A DNA stretch of 64,000 nucleotides, from positions 1 through 64,000 of the forward strand of contig NZ_RCTZ02000006.1 in assembly GCF_003667315.2 (NCBI RefSeq), in the 5' to 3' direction. The number at the start of each line of letters is the position of its first letter. Position 1 is the stretch's first letter. This document shows positions 16,725 through 26,642 of this stretch, piece by piece. The DNA comes from Tropicibacter alexandrii. Its GTDB lineage: Bacteria; Pseudomonadota; Alphaproteobacteria; Rhodobacterales; Rhodobacteraceae. A program made the position numbers and the translations under genes. The notes beneath the pieces are model-generated. The model was given only the letters and a program-made list of their open reading frames with translations, had not been told where the DNA came from and searched no databases.

Positions 16725-18266
16725 ATGACCATTTTCAAACACACCGCTGTGGCGGCAGGGCTGGCGATGGCCGCGCAAGGCGCCGCGGCCCAGTCCATCG
16801 ACGAACAGATCAACGCGGGCTTTGCCAGCGCCACCGGCTGGTTCGTCAACCTGATCTTCATGCCGTTTCCGGGCACGTCCTTTCCGTGGATCGTGGCGTG
16901 GCTGGTGGTGGCTGCGACGGTCTTCACCATTTATTTCGGCTTCATCCAGTTCCGCGCGGCGGGCCATGCCATTGCCTTGGTCAAAGGCGACTATTCCGAC
17001 CCGGATGACGCGGGGGAGGTGAGCCACTTCCAAGCCTTGGCCACGGCGCTGTCGGGCACCGTGGGTCTGGGCAATATCGCGGGTGTTGCGGTGGCCATCG
17101 GCATCGGCGGGCCGGGGGCGACCTTCTGGATGATCCTTGCGGGTCTGATGGGGATGGCGTCGAAATTCACTGAATGTACGCTGGGCGTGAAGTATCGCAA
17201 CGAGTTTCCCGACGGCCACGTGTCGGGCGGGCCGATGTATTACCTGAAAAAAGGCTTTGCCGAGCGAGGCTTGCCCGGCGGTGGGTTCCTTGCGGTGATG
17301 TTCTCGATCTTCTGTATCCTTGGCGCCTTGGGCGGGGGCAACATGTTCCAGTCGAACCAGGCGCATCAGGCGCTGACCGGGGTGCTGGGGGAGTATCCGG
17401 GTTTTTGGACGGGAATCGTCTTTGCCGTCATCGTCTTCGTGGTGATCGTCGGCGGGCTGAAATCCATCGCCAGCGTGACCGAGAAGGTCGTGCCCTTCAT
17501 GGCGGTGATCTATGTCGGCACCGCCCTGATCATCATCTTGATGAACGCCGACATGATCGGCTGGGCCTTTGGCCAGATCTTTGCCGGGGCGTTTACCGGG
17601 CTCGGTGTGGCGGGCGGCATGGTCGGCGCGCTGATCCAGGGCTTCAAGCGGGCGGCGTTTTCAAACGAGGCCGGTGTGGGCTCGGCGGCGATTGCGCATA
17701 GCGCGGTGCGCACCAAGGAACCGATCACCGAAGGCTTCGTCTCGCTTCTGGAGCCGTTCATCGACACGGTCGTGATCTGCACCATGACCGCGCTGGTGAT
17801 CATCATCACCCAGCAGCTGATGGTCGACGAGGCGACGGGCCTTTATATGCTGAACGAGGCGGGCACGGCGATTGCGACCGTGGACGGCAATTCCGGCGTC
17901 GGTCTGACGGCGGCGGCGTTTGGCAGCGCGTTCAGCTGGTTCCCGACGGTGCTGGCCATCGCGGTGATCCTGTTCGCCTTCTCGACGATGATCTCGTGGT
18001 CCTATTACGGGCTGAAGGCGTGGACCTACCTGTTCGGCGAGGGCAAGGGCAAGGAGCTGACCTTCAAGATCATCTTCTGCCTTTTCGTGGTGATCGGGGC
18101 CTCGGCCAACCTTGGCCCGGTGATCGACTTCTCGGACGCGGCGATCTTTGCCATGGCGGTGGTGAACATCATCGGGCTGTATTTCCTGATGCCGATCGTG
18201 AAGCGCGAGCTGAACAGCTACATGTCGCGGTTGCAGTCGGGGGAGATCAAGAAGTTCACCGAGTGA
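16725..18266 (+). CDS. Sodium:alanine/glycine symporter, AGCS family
   Basis: 513 residues from the ATG at 16725 (AAGGGGG upstream). The N-terminus [20 protein letters not shown] resembles a signal or first helix. The AGCS signatures follow: [20 protein letters not shown], then [20 protein letters not shown] and GGPMYYL. About ten further helices are visible, with [11 protein letters not shown] in the middle. It takes up alanine, glycine or a related amino acid with sodium. Its partner may be the nearby aminotransferase, but that gene is on the opposite strand. Confidence 0.93.
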   Translation: MTIFKHTAVAAGLAMAAQGAAAQSIDEQINAGFASATGWFVNLIFMPFPGTSFPWIVAWLVVAATVFTIYFGFIQFRAAGHAIALVKGDYSDPDDAGEVSHFQALATALSGTVGLGNIAGVAVAIGIGGPGATFWMILAGLMGMASKFTECTLGVKYRNEFPDGHVSGGPMYYLKKGFAERGLPGGGFLAVMFSIFCILGALGGGNMFQSNQAHQALTGVLGEYPGFWTGIVFAVIVFVVIVGGLKSIASVTEKVVPFMAVIYVGTALIIILMNADMIGWAFGQIFAGAFTGLGVAGGMVGALIQGFKRAAFSNEAGVGSAAIAHSAVRTKEPITEGFVSLLEPFIDTVVICTMTALVIIITQQLMVDEATGLYMLNEAGTAIATVDGNSGVGLTAAAFGSAFSWFPTVLAIAVILFAFSTMISWSYYGLKAWTYLFGEGKGKELTFKIIFCLFVVIGASANLGPVIDFSDAAIFAMAVVNIIGLYFLMPIVKRELNSYMSRLQSGEIKKFTE

Positions 18267-18288
18267 GCTTGACGGTTCGAACGAGAGA

Positions 18289-18316
18289 GGGGCCGCCCGG
18301 TGGGTGGCCCCTTTTT
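18289..18316 (+). terminator. Terminator after the AGCS symporter
   Basis: GGGGCCGCCC / GGTGGCCCC stem with a short loop, then TTTTT. It lies about 22 nt after the stop. Confidence 0.88.
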
Positions 18317-18339
18317 GGTTTCGCCCAGCATTCGCTGGT

Positions 18340-18425
18340 CGACCCGCGCGCGCTGCGCGCGCGGTTGGGGGCGCTGCCCCCGCGCCTGCGGCGCTCCCCC
18401 GAGGTATTTGGGGACCAAAGAAGCA
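18340..18425. repeat. REP-like mosaic element, copy 2
   Basis: Successive hairpins CGCGCGC/GCGCGCG and GGGGGC-GCT-GCCCCC, then GCTCCCCCGAGGTATTTGG running into GGACCAAAGAAG, the inverted form of copy 1 at 5655. It lies between the convergent symporter and aminotransferase genes. Confidence 0.65.
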
Positions 18426-18439
18426 GGGGCGGGGTTTGC

Positions 18440-19789
18440 TCAGGCTGCGGCGAAGCCCTTGTCCAGCGCGGTGAGGATCGTGTCGATCTCGGCCTCGGTG
18501 ATGGTGAGGGGCGGGGACATCAGGATGTTGTGCATCCCGAGGCGGACCATCGCGCCGGCCTCGTAGGCGGTCTGGTGAATGCGGGCCATTGTGGCGGCGT
18601 CCATCGGGGTCTTGGCCGCCGTGTCGCTGACGATTTCGATGCCGGTCATCAGGCCGTGGCCACCGCGCACATCGCCGATGATGGCGTGTTTCTCGGCCAG
18701 TTTCAGGACGCCCTCATAAAGCTGCGTGCCCCGCGCGGCAGCGTTGGTTTTCAGGTCGAGACGCTGGGTTTCGGCCAGTGTCGCGATGACCGCAGCCGCG
18801 CCGACCGGGTGGGCGGAATAGGTGTAGCCGTGATAGATCGCGCCCTCGGCATCGGATTTCTCGAACACCTCGGCCACGTGATCGGCGATCAGCGCCGCAC
18901 CCACGGGGAAGTAGCCCGAGGTGATGCCCTTGGCCGTGCTCATCATGTCGGGTTTCACGCCCCAATGCCGCGCGCCGGACCAGTCGCCTGTGCGGCCAAA
19001 GCCGGTGATGACCTCGTCGGAAATCAGCAGGATGCCGTGGCGGTCGCAGATGTCGCGCATCAGTTTCATGAAAGAGGCATCGGGGACGATCACGCCGCCC
19101 GCGCCTTGGATCGGTTCCATGATGAAGGCGGCGATGGTGTTCGCGCCCTGAAAGGCGATCTCGTCCTCCATCGCTTCGGCGATCATTTGGGACAGGCGCG
19201 CGCCGTCGGTTTCATGGAACGGGTTGCGGTAGGTATAGGGCGAGGGCAGGTGGAAGCAGCCCGGCAGGAGCGGTTCGTATTTCGTGCGGAAGCGGTTGTT
19301 GCCATTGACCGAGGCGCCGCCGAAATGCGTGCCGTGATAGCCCTTCTTGAGGCTCAGGAATTTCGTCCGGGTGGGTTCGCCACGCAGGCGGTGATATTGG
19401 CGCGCCAGCCGCAGGCAGGTTTCGACGCTGTCCGACCCGCCCGAGGTGAAGAAGACGCGGCCCATGCCATCCTCGGCAAAGAATTCCTGCACGGCATAGG
19501 CGGCCTCGATTGCCGAGGGGTTGGTGGAGCCGGTGAAGGCGGAATAGTAGGGCAGCTCTTGCAGTTGGTCGGCGATGGCCTGTTTGACCACGTCGTTGGA
19601 ATAGCCAAGGTTGACGCACCACAAGCCCCCCACCGCGTCGACAGCCGTGTGGCCGTCGATATCGGTGATGGTCACGCCCGAGGCGCGCTTGATGATCTTG
19701 GGCGGGTTGGCCTGTGCATCGCCCGGGTGACCCATCGGGTGCCACAACTGGCGGGCATTGTTTTCCTTGAGAAAATTCTCGTCTTTCAT
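18440..19789 (-). CDS. Class III (omega-type) PLP aminotransferase
   Basis: 449 residues, the size of omega-amino acid or polyamine:pyruvate transaminases. Motifs: FTSGGSDSVETCLRLARQYH for PLP phosphate binding, YHGTHFGGASVNGN, the LLISDEVITGFGRTG segment with the PLP-ring Asp, and the PLP lysine in MSTAKGITSGYFPVGA. The opening ENNARQLWHPMGHPGDAQAN and the VNLGYSNDVV stretch fit the beta-alanine/putrescine/taurine-pyruvate subgroup. The true amine donor cannot be told. No cotranscribed dehydrogenase is present. Confidence 0.92.
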   Translation of the reverse strand: MKDENFLKENNARQLWHPMGHPGDAQANPPKIIKRASGVTITDIDGHTAVDAVGGLWCVNLGYSNDVVKQAIADQLQELPYYSAFTGSTNPSAIEAAYAVQEFFAEDGMGRVFFTSGGSDSVETCLRLARQYHRLRGEPTRTKFLSLKKGYHGTHFGGASVNGNNRFRTKYEPLLPGCFHLPSPYTYRNPFHETDGARLSQMIAEAMEDEIAFQGANTIAAFIMEPIQGAGGVIVPDASFMKLMRDICDRHGILLISDEVITGFGRTGDWSGARHWGVKPDMMSTAKGITSGYFPVGAALIADHVAEVFEKSDAEGAIYHGYTYSAHPVGAAAVIATLAETQRLDLKTNAAARGTQLYEGVLKLAEKHAIIGDVRGGHGLMTGIEIVSDTAAKTPMDAATMARIHQTAYEAGAMVRLGMHNILMSPPLTITEAEIDTILTALDKGFAAA

Positions 19790-19940
19790 GGCGCGACTCC
19801 TGCGGCAGGCTTTTGATCAAATTGCCAGCGGGCGCGCCCCCTGTCCAGTGTTTCGGCGGAATATGGCGCGCGGTGCGAAAGTCGGCGCGCATGCCGTGCG
19901 CACGTGGTAGCCTGCGCAGGCCGACCTTGGGAGCCTTGCG

Positions 19941-20732
19941 ATGCGTGCCTTGATGATGATCCTTTGCCTGCTGGGCGGGCTGGCCCATGCCGAACCGGCC
20001 CAACTGCATGTCGCGGGCGAGATCGCACCGGGGATCAAGACGATCGATCAGGGTGCGCTGCGGGCGCAGGAACATGACCGGATCACCCATATCACCTTTC
20101 ACCACGAAGGGTTTGCGGGCAGCGATGCCGATCTCTTCGCCAAGGCCAGCCGGGCGCGGCAAACGCAGTCGATCACCCAGCGCGTGCTGAACATCAACCA
20201 CTATCACGCCACCGATGCCGGGCTGGGGATGATCGCGTACCATTACGTGGTCGCGCCCAGTGGCGAGATCGCCAAGGCGCGGCCCGTGAAATACAAGCCT
20301 GCCACCATGTCCACCGAATGGGGGTCGAGCCAGCGCGCGGATTTCGAGGGCCACTTCGCCGTGATGGCGCTGGGCGATTTCAACCACGAAAGCCTGACCC
20401 CCGCCGCCCGCCTATCGATGATCCAAGTGATGTCCGAGGCGCAGCGGGCCTACCGCGTGCCGACCCACCTGATCCAGCCGCATCGCGCCCATGCCAATAC
20501 CTCTTGCCCCGGCGAAACCATGCTGGCGGAGGCGGATGAACTGGCGCTGCGGGTGACGGTCTACAGCGTTCAGACGGAGCTTTCCTTGCGCGGATGCGAC
20601 GTGGCGGCTGACGGAATCGCGGGTACGGCGACGCGCAAGGCGCTTGTGGCTGCCGGGCTTCCCGGGGCCGGAGATGTCACTGATACGGTTCTGTTTCGAT
20701 TGATCGACAACCCTGACCTGCATTGCATGTGA
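19941..20732 (+). CDS. Secreted N-acetylmuramoyl-L-alanine amidase-type protein
   Basis: 263 residues with a signal peptide (MRALMMILCLLGGLAHA). The mature part has the type 2 amidase/PGRP fold: ITFHHEGF near the first Zn His, YHYVVAPSGEI, and HRAHANTSCPG with the remaining Zn ligands (His and Cys). The C-terminal ~60 residues (VQTELSLRGCDVAADGIAGT) look like a peptidoglycan-binding domain. It would cleave or bind cell-wall stem peptides in the periplasm. It stands alone and is divergent from the aminotransferase. Confidence 0.85.
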   Translation: MRALMMILCLLGGLAHAEPAQLHVAGEIAPGIKTIDQGALRAQEHDRITHITFHHEGFAGSDADLFAKASRARQTQSITQRVLNINHYHATDAGLGMIAYHYVVAPSGEIAKARPVKYKPATMSTEWGSSQRADFEGHFAVMALGDFNHESLTPAARLSMIQVMSEAQRAYRVPTHLIQPHRAHANTSCPGETMLAEADELALRVTVYSVQTELSLRGCDVAADGIAGTATRKALVAAGLPGAGDVTDTVLFRLIDNPDLHCM

Positions 20733-20880
20733 GGCGCGTCACCGCTTTGCGGAAATTGGCCGAGTTGTCGGCATCCCGGTCATTGTTTCGTTGCTGCCCT
20801 GCGTCTAGCATCCGCCGACGTCGGTTGCCTGTTACATCTGAACATCATCCCTTTCGCCCATCGGTCCAGCGCCCTGCACA

Positions 20881-22233
20881 ATGACGACAGAATGCACACA
20901 GGAAATGCAACGGTTGTTCACCGTCGAATACGGGGAAATGCCCGAGGTCGCGGTGCGGCTGGCCGGGGTGTGCCTCGGGGGGGTGCTGCTGTTCATCTAT
21001 ACCGGCTGGCCGTCGGCGTGGCTGTGGTCGCTGGGCTATGTGGCGCTTCATGGCATCAACTATGCCTTCCTCAGGGCCCGTCGCGACGCCGCGACCCAGA
21101 CGGATTGCGTCATCGGGGGCGTGCTGTTCCTCGTGCTGTACGCGTCGTTCCTGTGGATGCCGGCTTATATGGCCACGACCGAGGATGCGACGCTCGTGTT
21201 TTCCGGGATCGTGCTGGGCGCGTCGACCTTTGCCTTCATGATCCGGCGCTCGGACACGATGCTGTGGATGATCTTTGGTGAAGTCGCGATCCTGTCGGCG
21301 ATGATCATCTGGGTCCTCTTGTCCAAGATGACGGTGATCGAGGGCGAATTGGCGGTCTTTGCCACGATGCTGGTGACGGTGGCGATGACTGCCTACATGT
21401 TTCAGGCGGTGTTCATCGCCCGCAAGGTGCGGCTGGAGGGCGAGGCCGCCGCGCGCCGCGCCGCGCAGGAGCAAAAGATGGCGGCGATCGGCCAGTTGGC
21501 CGGGGGCGTGGCGCATGACTTCAACAACGTGTTGACGGCGATCATCGGCAATCTCGAACTGTACGAGGCGCTGCCCGACCCCGATGAGCGCGACGAGGTC
21601 GTGCGCGAAGCCCATGCCGCCGCCAAGCGGGCCGAGGCCGTCGTCAGCCACCTGCTGATCTACGCCCGCAAGGCGCCGGTCCGGCGGCGGGCGGTGCTGC
21701 TGAACGCGGCGGTCGCGCGGACCATGCAACTGGCGCAACGGGGCATACCCGCGCGCATCTCTTGGCGGTTCGTGCCCGAGGGAATGGATGTCGAGGTTCG
21801 CGTCGATGAAATGCAGCTGACCACGGCGCTGATCAACCTTGTCCGCAATGCTGCCGATGCGATCGAGGACACCGGCACGGTGACGCTCTCGACCCGGTTC
21901 GAGATCGTGGCGCAGCCCATGCCGATGGCGGATGGCAGCCTGCTGCCCCCGGGACGGTATGCCCGGATCGGCGTGGCCGACACCGGCAGCGGTATTCCCG
22001 AGCAGCACCTGCGACGCGTGCTCGAACCGTTCTACACGACGAAACCGCCGGGCAAGGGCACGGGGCTTGGCTTGTCGATGGTGCTGGGCTTTGCGCGCGA
22101 CGCGCAGGGCGGGCTGTGGCTGAGCAGCGGGCGCGACGGCACAGAGGTTGCGGTCTACCTGCCGGGCAGCGTCGTCGTGCAGCCACATGGGGCGGAAACG
22201 GAAAACGCCGCCCAGATGGACGGCGTTTCCTGA
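20881..22233 (+). CDS. Membrane sensor histidine kinase
   Basis: 450 residues. About six membrane helices fill residues 25-185, with no large periplasmic sensor. The dimerisation box is AAIGQLAGGVAHDFNNVLTA with the phospho-His, then the N box LVRNAADAIE, G1 VADTGSGIPE, F box PFYTTK and G2 GTGLGLSMVLG. HDFNN kinases of this type often pair with a receiver, but none is attached or adjacent, so it is an orphan here. Start is uncertain: 20881 lacks a clear ribosome site; an ATG at 20905 is an alternative. Confidence 0.9.
   Translation: MTTECTQEMQRLFTVEYGEMPEVAVRLAGVCLGGVLLFIYTGWPSAWLWSLGYVALHGINYAFLRARRDAATQTDCVIGGVLFLVLYASFLWMPAYMATTEDATLVFSGIVLGASTFAFMIRRSDTMLWMIFGEVAILSAMIIWVLLSKMTVIEGELAVFATMLVTVAMTAYMFQAVFIARKVRLEGEAAARRAAQEQKMAAIGQLAGGVAHDFNNVLTAIIGNLELYEALPDPDERDEVVREAHAAAKRAEAVVSHLLIYARKAPVRRRAVLLNAAVARTMQLAQRGIPARISWRFVPEGMDVEVRVDEMQLTTALINLVRNAADAIEDTGTVTLSTRFEIVAQPMPMADGSLLPPGRYARIGVADTGSGIPEQHLRRVLEPFYTTKPPGKGTGLGLSMVLGFARDAQGGLWLSSGRDGTEVAVYLPGSVVVQPHGAETENAAQMDGVS
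22199..22230 (-). terminator. Probable terminator of rplS-rpmE, inside the kinase 3' end
   Basis: GAAACGCCG / CGGCGTTTTC stem read on the minus strand, with the run TTTTCCGTTT after it, 22 nt past the rpmE stop. It overlaps the last codons of the convergent kinase gene, so those codons carry both protein and RNA signals. Confidence 0.65.
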
Positions 22234-22252
22234 AAGTCCGAAGCGGCGTGGC

Positions 22253-22474
22253 TCAGAAGCCGAGGCCTTCGTATTTCTTCTTGAACTTCGACACGCGGCC
22301 ACCCTGGTCGAGGATGCGGCCCGTACCGCCGGTCCATGCCGGGTGCACGGTCGGATCGATGTCGAGCACGAGCGTGTCGCCTTCCTTGCCCCAAGTGGTG
22401 CGGGTCTGGAACTCGGTCCCGTCGGTCATGCGGACGGTGACGAGGTGGTAGTCGGGATGCAGGTCCTTTTTCAT
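22253..22474 (-). CDS. rpmE: 50S ribosomal protein L31
   Basis: 73 residues, [20 protein letters not shown] onward, with [11 protein letters not shown] and [12 protein letters not shown] at the end. The Zn-binding CxxC of the other L31 class is absent, so this is the zinc-independent form, as is common in alphaproteobacteria. It follows rplS by 12 nt on the same strand with a good GGAGAAG site, forming a two-gene unit that ends at the terminator in the kinase gene. Confidence 0.96.
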   Translation of the reverse strand: MKKDLHPDYHLVTVRMTDGTEFQTRTTWGKEGDTLVLDIDPTVHPAWTGGTGRILDQGGRVSKFKKKYEGLGF

Positions 22475-22486
22475 CTCGTCTTCTCC

Positions 22487-22867
22487 TTACGACTTGGTTT
22501 TCAGGGGCTTGTAGGTCGAGTCCTCGGCGATACGCGCCGACTTGCCGCGACGCGAACGCAGGTAGTACAGCTTGGCGCGACGGACGCGGCCACGGCGGAC
22601 GACCTCGATGGATTCGATGTTGGTGGAATACAGCGGGAACACACGTTCCACGCCTTCACCAAAGGAAATCTTGCGAACGGTGAACGAACCCGCGATGCCC
22701 TTGCCGTTCTTGCGGCTGATGCAGACGCCTTCGTAGTTCTGCACACGGGTCCGGGTGCCTTCGGTCACCTTGAACCCGACGCGGATGGTGTCGCCGGGTT
22801 TGAAGTCGGGGATTTCTTTCCCCAGCGCAGCGATCTGCTCCGCTTCGATCTGTGCGATCAGGTCCAT
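22487..22867 (-). CDS. rplS: 50S ribosomal protein L19
   Basis: 126 residues from the ATG at 22867, with AGGAGATGATC upstream; the frame extends 47 codons further but only through non-coding DNA. Diagnostic stretches are [53 protein letters not shown] and [20 protein letters not shown]. In most bacteria rplS directly follows trmD; here a flagellin gene on the other strand sits between them. Confidence 0.97.
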   Translation of the reverse strand: MDLIAQIEAEQIAALGKEIPDFKPGDTIRVGFKVTEGTRTRVQNYEGVCISRKNGKGIAGSFTVRKISFGEGVERVFPLYSTNIESIEVVRRGRVRRAKLYYLRSRRGKSARIAEDSTYKPLKTKS

Positions 22868-23195
22868 CTGATCATCTCCTATGCTACTCGCGGTTTGCCC
22901 GCGGGTGATGTCTGCCCAGTGCCTTGGCGCCGGTTGGTGCGAAGGGTAGCCAGCTGTTCTTTGTTGCGATGACGGCCGAAAAGGGCCGGCACCAATATCA
23001 AACGGCACCGAGTCGCCCCGATGCCTTCCGATGGGCGGCTGATACGCTGCTTGCGCCCCGTGATCAAGGCATTTCCGGCGTTGAGGCGGCTGCGCGGCGC
23101 CATGGCCGCACGCCGAAGCCGTTCGATCCAGTTTTATGAAAACACTTGCTTAATCAGTCCGATCTAAGGTGCCCCTGCGCACGAGAGACGATGGC
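22868..23195. other. Gene-less divergent region, rplS / flagellin
   Basis: 328 bases with promoters for both directions. I see no ORF of note and no tRNA. The stretch GTTTTATGAAAACACTTGC at 23132 upward and the following CTTAATCAGTCCGATCTAAG are AT-richer and precede the flagellin start by about 45 bp. No sigma-54 GG-N10-GC element is evident. Confidence 0.5.
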
Positions 23196-24416
23196 ATGTC
23201 GAGCATATTGACAAATTCAGGGGCGATGACCGCGTTGCGCGTGTTGCGGCATGTGCGCGACGCGCAGGATGACGTCCAGTCCATGGTCGGAACGGGCATG
23301 GCTGTCGCCACCGCCCGCGACGATGCCGCGGTCTGGGCCATCTCGAAGGTGATGCAGTCCGATGCGGCGGCCTTCGACCAGATCAATGACGCGCTGTCGC
23401 TGGGCGCGGCGACGGTTGCGGTGGCCGGGCAGGCCTCGGAAACCGTGGTCGACCTGATTGCCGACATGAAGGCAAAGGTGATCGCCGGGGCGCAGGAGAA
23501 TGTCGACCGCGCCAAGCTGGGGGCCGATATCGACGCGCTGCGCGATCAGATCTCGCAGCTTGTCGCGGCGGCGCAGTTCAACGGGCTGAACCTCGTCGAC
23601 CATACCTTTCCCGAGCGGGGGGCGGACACCGCGTTGCTGGCCTCGCTCGACCGCGATGTCCAAGGGGTCGAGGCGCGCTGGATCAGCGTGGCCAAGCAGG
23701 ACCTTTCGCTGCACGAGGAGGAGGCGACCGGTTGGAACACCACCGGAATCGGCCGGACGATTGCTGCCGGGGATCGGCGTCTTCTGGGGCGCGTTCAGGA
23801 CACCGAGACGCCGGGCACCCTGTTTCGCATGAACGGGTTGGCCGGGTTGCCGCTGCCCCGGCCCGTCGTCTTCGGCCATGGCGGCGATCACGCGCAGACG
23901 ATACGCGACATTCGCGACGGGATGGAATTTGCCGCAAAGGCGCTCGGGCTGTCCTTTGCCTTCGACTACAGCACCACGGCGACGGGCACGCAAATCTATG
24001 CCACCAATACCGGGGACACGGCGATCACCTTGACGGATGTGGACCTCGAGATCGTGCGCTTTGGCACGCCCACGGCGCAGACGCGGGTGCCGGGGCGGCT
24101 GTCGCTTCTGAACCATGTCAGCGTGGCCGATGCCGGGCTTGCGCGCGCCTCCCTGCATATCATCGAGCGCAAGCTCGACCATGCCACCGCGGCTGCGGCC
24201 GAGTTCGGGACCGTCAGCAACCGGATCGACACGCAACGCGCCTTTGTCTCGCATCTGGCGGATGCGTTGAAATCGGGCATCGGGGCATTGGTCGACGCGG
24301 ATCTGGAAGAGGCGCAGGCCCAGCAGCAGGCTTTGCAGGTGCAGGGCGAACTGGCGGGGCAGGCGCTGTCGATCGCCAATGCCGCGCCGGAACACCTGCT
24401 CAGCTTGTTCGAGTAA
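23196..24416 (+). CDS. Flagellin (FliC-type), divergent
   Basis: 406 residues from the ATG at 23196 (GAGAGA upstream; a GTG nine codons earlier is possible). The conserved N-terminal helix is SSILTNSGAMTALRVLRHVR and the following IS-x-V-M-Q-x-D-type stretch (AISKVMQSDAAAFDQINDAL), then LVAAAQFNGLNLVD. The C-terminus, IDTQRAFVSHLADALKSGIG followed by ADLEEAQAQQQALQVQGELA, is the flagellin D0/D1 region, ending SIANAAPEHLLSLFE. The central region is variable, as expected for the exposed face. No other flagellar gene is in the window. It splits the usual trmD-rplS pair on the opposite strand. Confidence 0.88.
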   Translation: MSSILTNSGAMTALRVLRHVRDAQDDVQSMVGTGMAVATARDDAAVWAISKVMQSDAAAFDQINDALSLGAATVAVAGQASETVVDLIADMKAKVIAGAQENVDRAKLGADIDALRDQISQLVAAAQFNGLNLVDHTFPERGADTALLASLDRDVQGVEARWISVAKQDLSLHEEEATGWNTTGIGRTIAAGDRRLLGRVQDTETPGTLFRMNGLAGLPLPRPVVFGHGGDHAQTIRDIRDGMEFAAKALGLSFAFDYSTTATGTQIYATNTGDTAITLTDVDLEIVRFGTPTAQTRVPGRLSLLNHVSVADAGLARASLHIIERKLDHATAAAAEFGTVSNRIDTQRAFVSHLADALKSGIGALVDADLEEAQAQQQALQVQGELAGQALSIANAAPEHLLSLFE

Positions 24417-25214
24417 TCAGCCCTTGTCCCGGTGCTGCGCCCACAGGTCGGGGCGGCGGGCCTTGGTCAGCGCCTCGGACTGGGCGCGGCGCCACTTGGC
24501 GACGTTGCCGTGATGGCCCGACATCAGCACGTCGGGGATCGCGTGGCCCTTCCAGTCTGCGGGGCGGGTGTATTGCGGGTGTTCCAGCAACCCGTCGGAA
24601 AAGGATTCCTCTTCGGTCGAGTCGGCATTGCCCAGCACACCCGGCAGCAGGCGGATCGTGGCATCCAGAAGCGCCATGGCCGGCAATTCTCCCCCGGTCA
24701 GGACGAAATCGCCCATCGAGACCTCGGTGATGCCGTAATGGTCGATCACCCGTTGGTCGAGCCCCTCGAAGCGGCCGCAGATCAGGGTTACGCCGGGGCG
24801 CGTCGCCAATTCGCGGGCCATCGGCTGACAGAACGGCGCGCCGCGCGGCGACAGGTAGATCAGCGGGGCGGCGGCGGGCATGCGGGCGCGGGCATGCTCG
24901 ATCGCGGCGCCCATCACGTCGGGGCGCAGCACCATGCCGGCGCCGCCCCCGGCGGGGGTATCGTCGACATTGCGATGCTTGCCGATGCCGAAATCGCGCA
25001 GGTTCACGGTGGACAGCTGCCACAGCTCGTCCTTCAGCGCCTTGCCGGTCAGGGACAGGCCGAGCACGCCAGGAAAGGCTTCGGGGAACAGCGTGATGAC
25101 CTGCGCTGCCCAAGCGCGGGCCAGAACCGGACGCTCGGCCATCAGGTCGCTGGGCACCAGCGTCGGCCGGATGGATTTGCGGCCGTGGGATTTCATCGGC
25201 GTGTCGTCACTCAT
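24417..25214 (-). CDS. trmD: tRNA (guanine37-N1)-methyltransferase TrmD
   Basis: 265 residues. Core motifs of the SPOUT knot: ITLFPEAFPGVLGLSLTGKA, NLRDFGIGKHRNVDDTPAGG, PAGGGAGMVLRPDV, LICGRFEGLDQRVIDHYGI and SMGDFVLTGGELPAMALLDA. The alphaproteobacterial N-terminal extension of about 35 residues (KSHGRKSIRPTLVPSDL) is present. The ATG at 25214 lacks a strong ribosome site, so 25196 is possible. The stop directly adjoins the convergent flagellin stop (24416/24417). It modifies G37 of tRNAs to keep the reading frame. Confidence 0.95.
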   Translation of the reverse strand: MSDDTPMKSHGRKSIRPTLVPSDLMAERPVLARAWAAQVITLFPEAFPGVLGLSLTGKALKDELWQLSTVNLRDFGIGKHRNVDDTPAGGGAGMVLRPDVMGAAIEHARARMPAAAPLIYLSPRGAPFCQPMARELATRPGVTLICGRFEGLDQRVIDHYGITEVSMGDFVLTGGELPAMALLDATIRLLPGVLGNADSTEEESFSDGLLEHPQYTRPADWKGHAIPDVLMSGHHGNVAKWRRAQSEALTKARRPDLWAQHRDKG

Positions 25215-25252
25215 GCGCGGCAGATAGCGCGAAGTCGCATCCGAAGCCAGCC

Positions 25253-26374
25253 CTAAGCGCGGGCGATGGCCCGCTCCGGCAGGTCGACATAATCCCGCAA
25301 CCGGGGGGCTTCGGTCAGGCTGCCGTCCCGCAAGGACCAGTTGCTGCGCAGACCGGGGGCGCGCCCCGGATAGTCCGTAAAGACCCCATGCGGGTCGGGC
25401 CAGCGGCGCTGCCCGGTCAGGCGGGCCAGTTCGTCCAGCGTCGCGGTCATGCGTGGCGCATCCCCTGCCACCGCATCGACCGGGCTGAGGGCCAGTTCGG
25501 CGACCCGGTAGAACCCGGCATTCCAACGCTCGATGATGTCATGCACCGTGTCGAGGTAAACCTCGTCGCCAAGCCGCGCGGCGGCCTGAAGGCGGCCATC
25601 TGCAGCGAGGAAGGCCAGATAGGCGGCCACCGTCGCGCGGTCGCAGCCACGCTGGCGCAGGCACCACAGGGCAGCGGCCCGCTGCTGGGGATCGCCGGGA
25701 TCGTGTTCCAGCACGATGCGGTGCCACAGATCGATATCCGGCACCTTGAGCGACTGGATGGACATCAGCAGCGATCCGGAATCGTCGCCGCGCAGCACCT
25801 TTTCCCAATGGGCCTGCGTGGCGAGATAGGCGGCATGGTCGCGGTCGAATATCGCCCTTTTCGCGGCAAGCTGGTCGACTTCGTCGCGCAGGGCGAGGAT
25901 CGCACCGGGGGCAAGGAACAGCTGCGCCAACCGCCCGGCATCGCCGGGGCTGGCGCGCAGCACTTGGTCGAGCAGCCAGAGATCGGCCAGTTCGTCGGGC
26001 GCCAGCACTTCGGGAACGCGGGCGGCCCAAGATGCAAGGAAGCGCCGCAAGATGCAGGCGATCGCGCCGTTACGGTCGATCGGCGGGCCGAGGTGGAGGT
26101 TTTTGTCGCGATGCGACAGGGCTGCGTTCAGACTGCGGCGCTGGGCCTCGATATCGGGCAGATCGGCCAACCGATGGGCTGCGGGCAGAAGAAGGCTTTG
26201 GGACTGCCGCGTTTTGGGGTTGGGGGTGGACTTGAACGACGCGACGAGCGCGTAAATCCCCGTGGCACCGCCGATGGCCACGGTCACGGCGGTCCCCAAG
26301 ACCGGAAGGGGCAAGACGACCGCGGCAAGCGCCGGGCCAATTGCGAGGCCGGAGAGGAGCAAACGATGCGGCAT
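25253..26374 (-). CDS. Hypothetical membrane-anchored protein
   Basis: 373 residues from the ATG at 26374 (a TTG nine codons earlier is also open). Two hydrophobic helices near the N-terminus (about 6-26 and 30-48) are followed by a ~320-residue soluble, helical and Trp-rich region with no motif I recognise. It lies between rimM and trmD on the same strand, a place where other genomes sometimes have an extra ORF, but nothing ties it to tRNA or ribosome work. The ribosome site is weak. Confidence 0.75.
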   Translation of the reverse strand: MPHRLLLSGLAIGPALAAVVLPLPVLGTAVTVAIGGATGIYALVASFKSTPNPKTRQSQSLLLPAAHRLADLPDIEAQRRSLNAALSHRDKNLHLGPPIDRNGAIACILRRFLASWAARVPEVLAPDELADLWLLDQVLRASPGDAGRLAQLFLAPGAILALRDEVDQLAAKRAIFDRDHAAYLATQAHWEKVLRGDDSGSLLMSIQSLKVPDIDLWHRIVLEHDPGDPQQRAAALWCLRQRGCDRATVAAYLAFLAADGRLQAAARLGDEVYLDTVHDIIERWNAGFYRVAELALSPVDAVAGDAPRMTATLDELARLTGQRRWPDPHGVFTDYPGRAPGLRSNWSLRDGSLTEAPRLRDYVDLPERAIARA

Positions 26375-26642
26375 ACAGGTAACCCGGTAAAAGTTAAGCA
26401 ATTGAGGCTAAAATTGGACGGGAAATGTGGCGCCATGATGGTGGATTTCGCCCAAAATCGCCGCCACTGTCCCGCGCCTTGGGAGGGTGCCGCCGCATCG
26501 CGAAGAACTGTTTCTGATTTACGCTAGGTCAGACGGTCTGCGGCGGTGTCTCGATTCGACACGCGCCCTGAGAGCGCCCCATTGCCGAAGGCGCCTTGGT
26601 CGACGGATTTTGCTCAATGCGGTCGGGTCGCTTTGTGCCGGC

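Noticed and set aside
22868-23195. Possible tRNA or 6S RNA in the rplS/flagellin gap
   Set aside because: No cloverleaf, no T-loop word, and no long hairpin with a central bubble.
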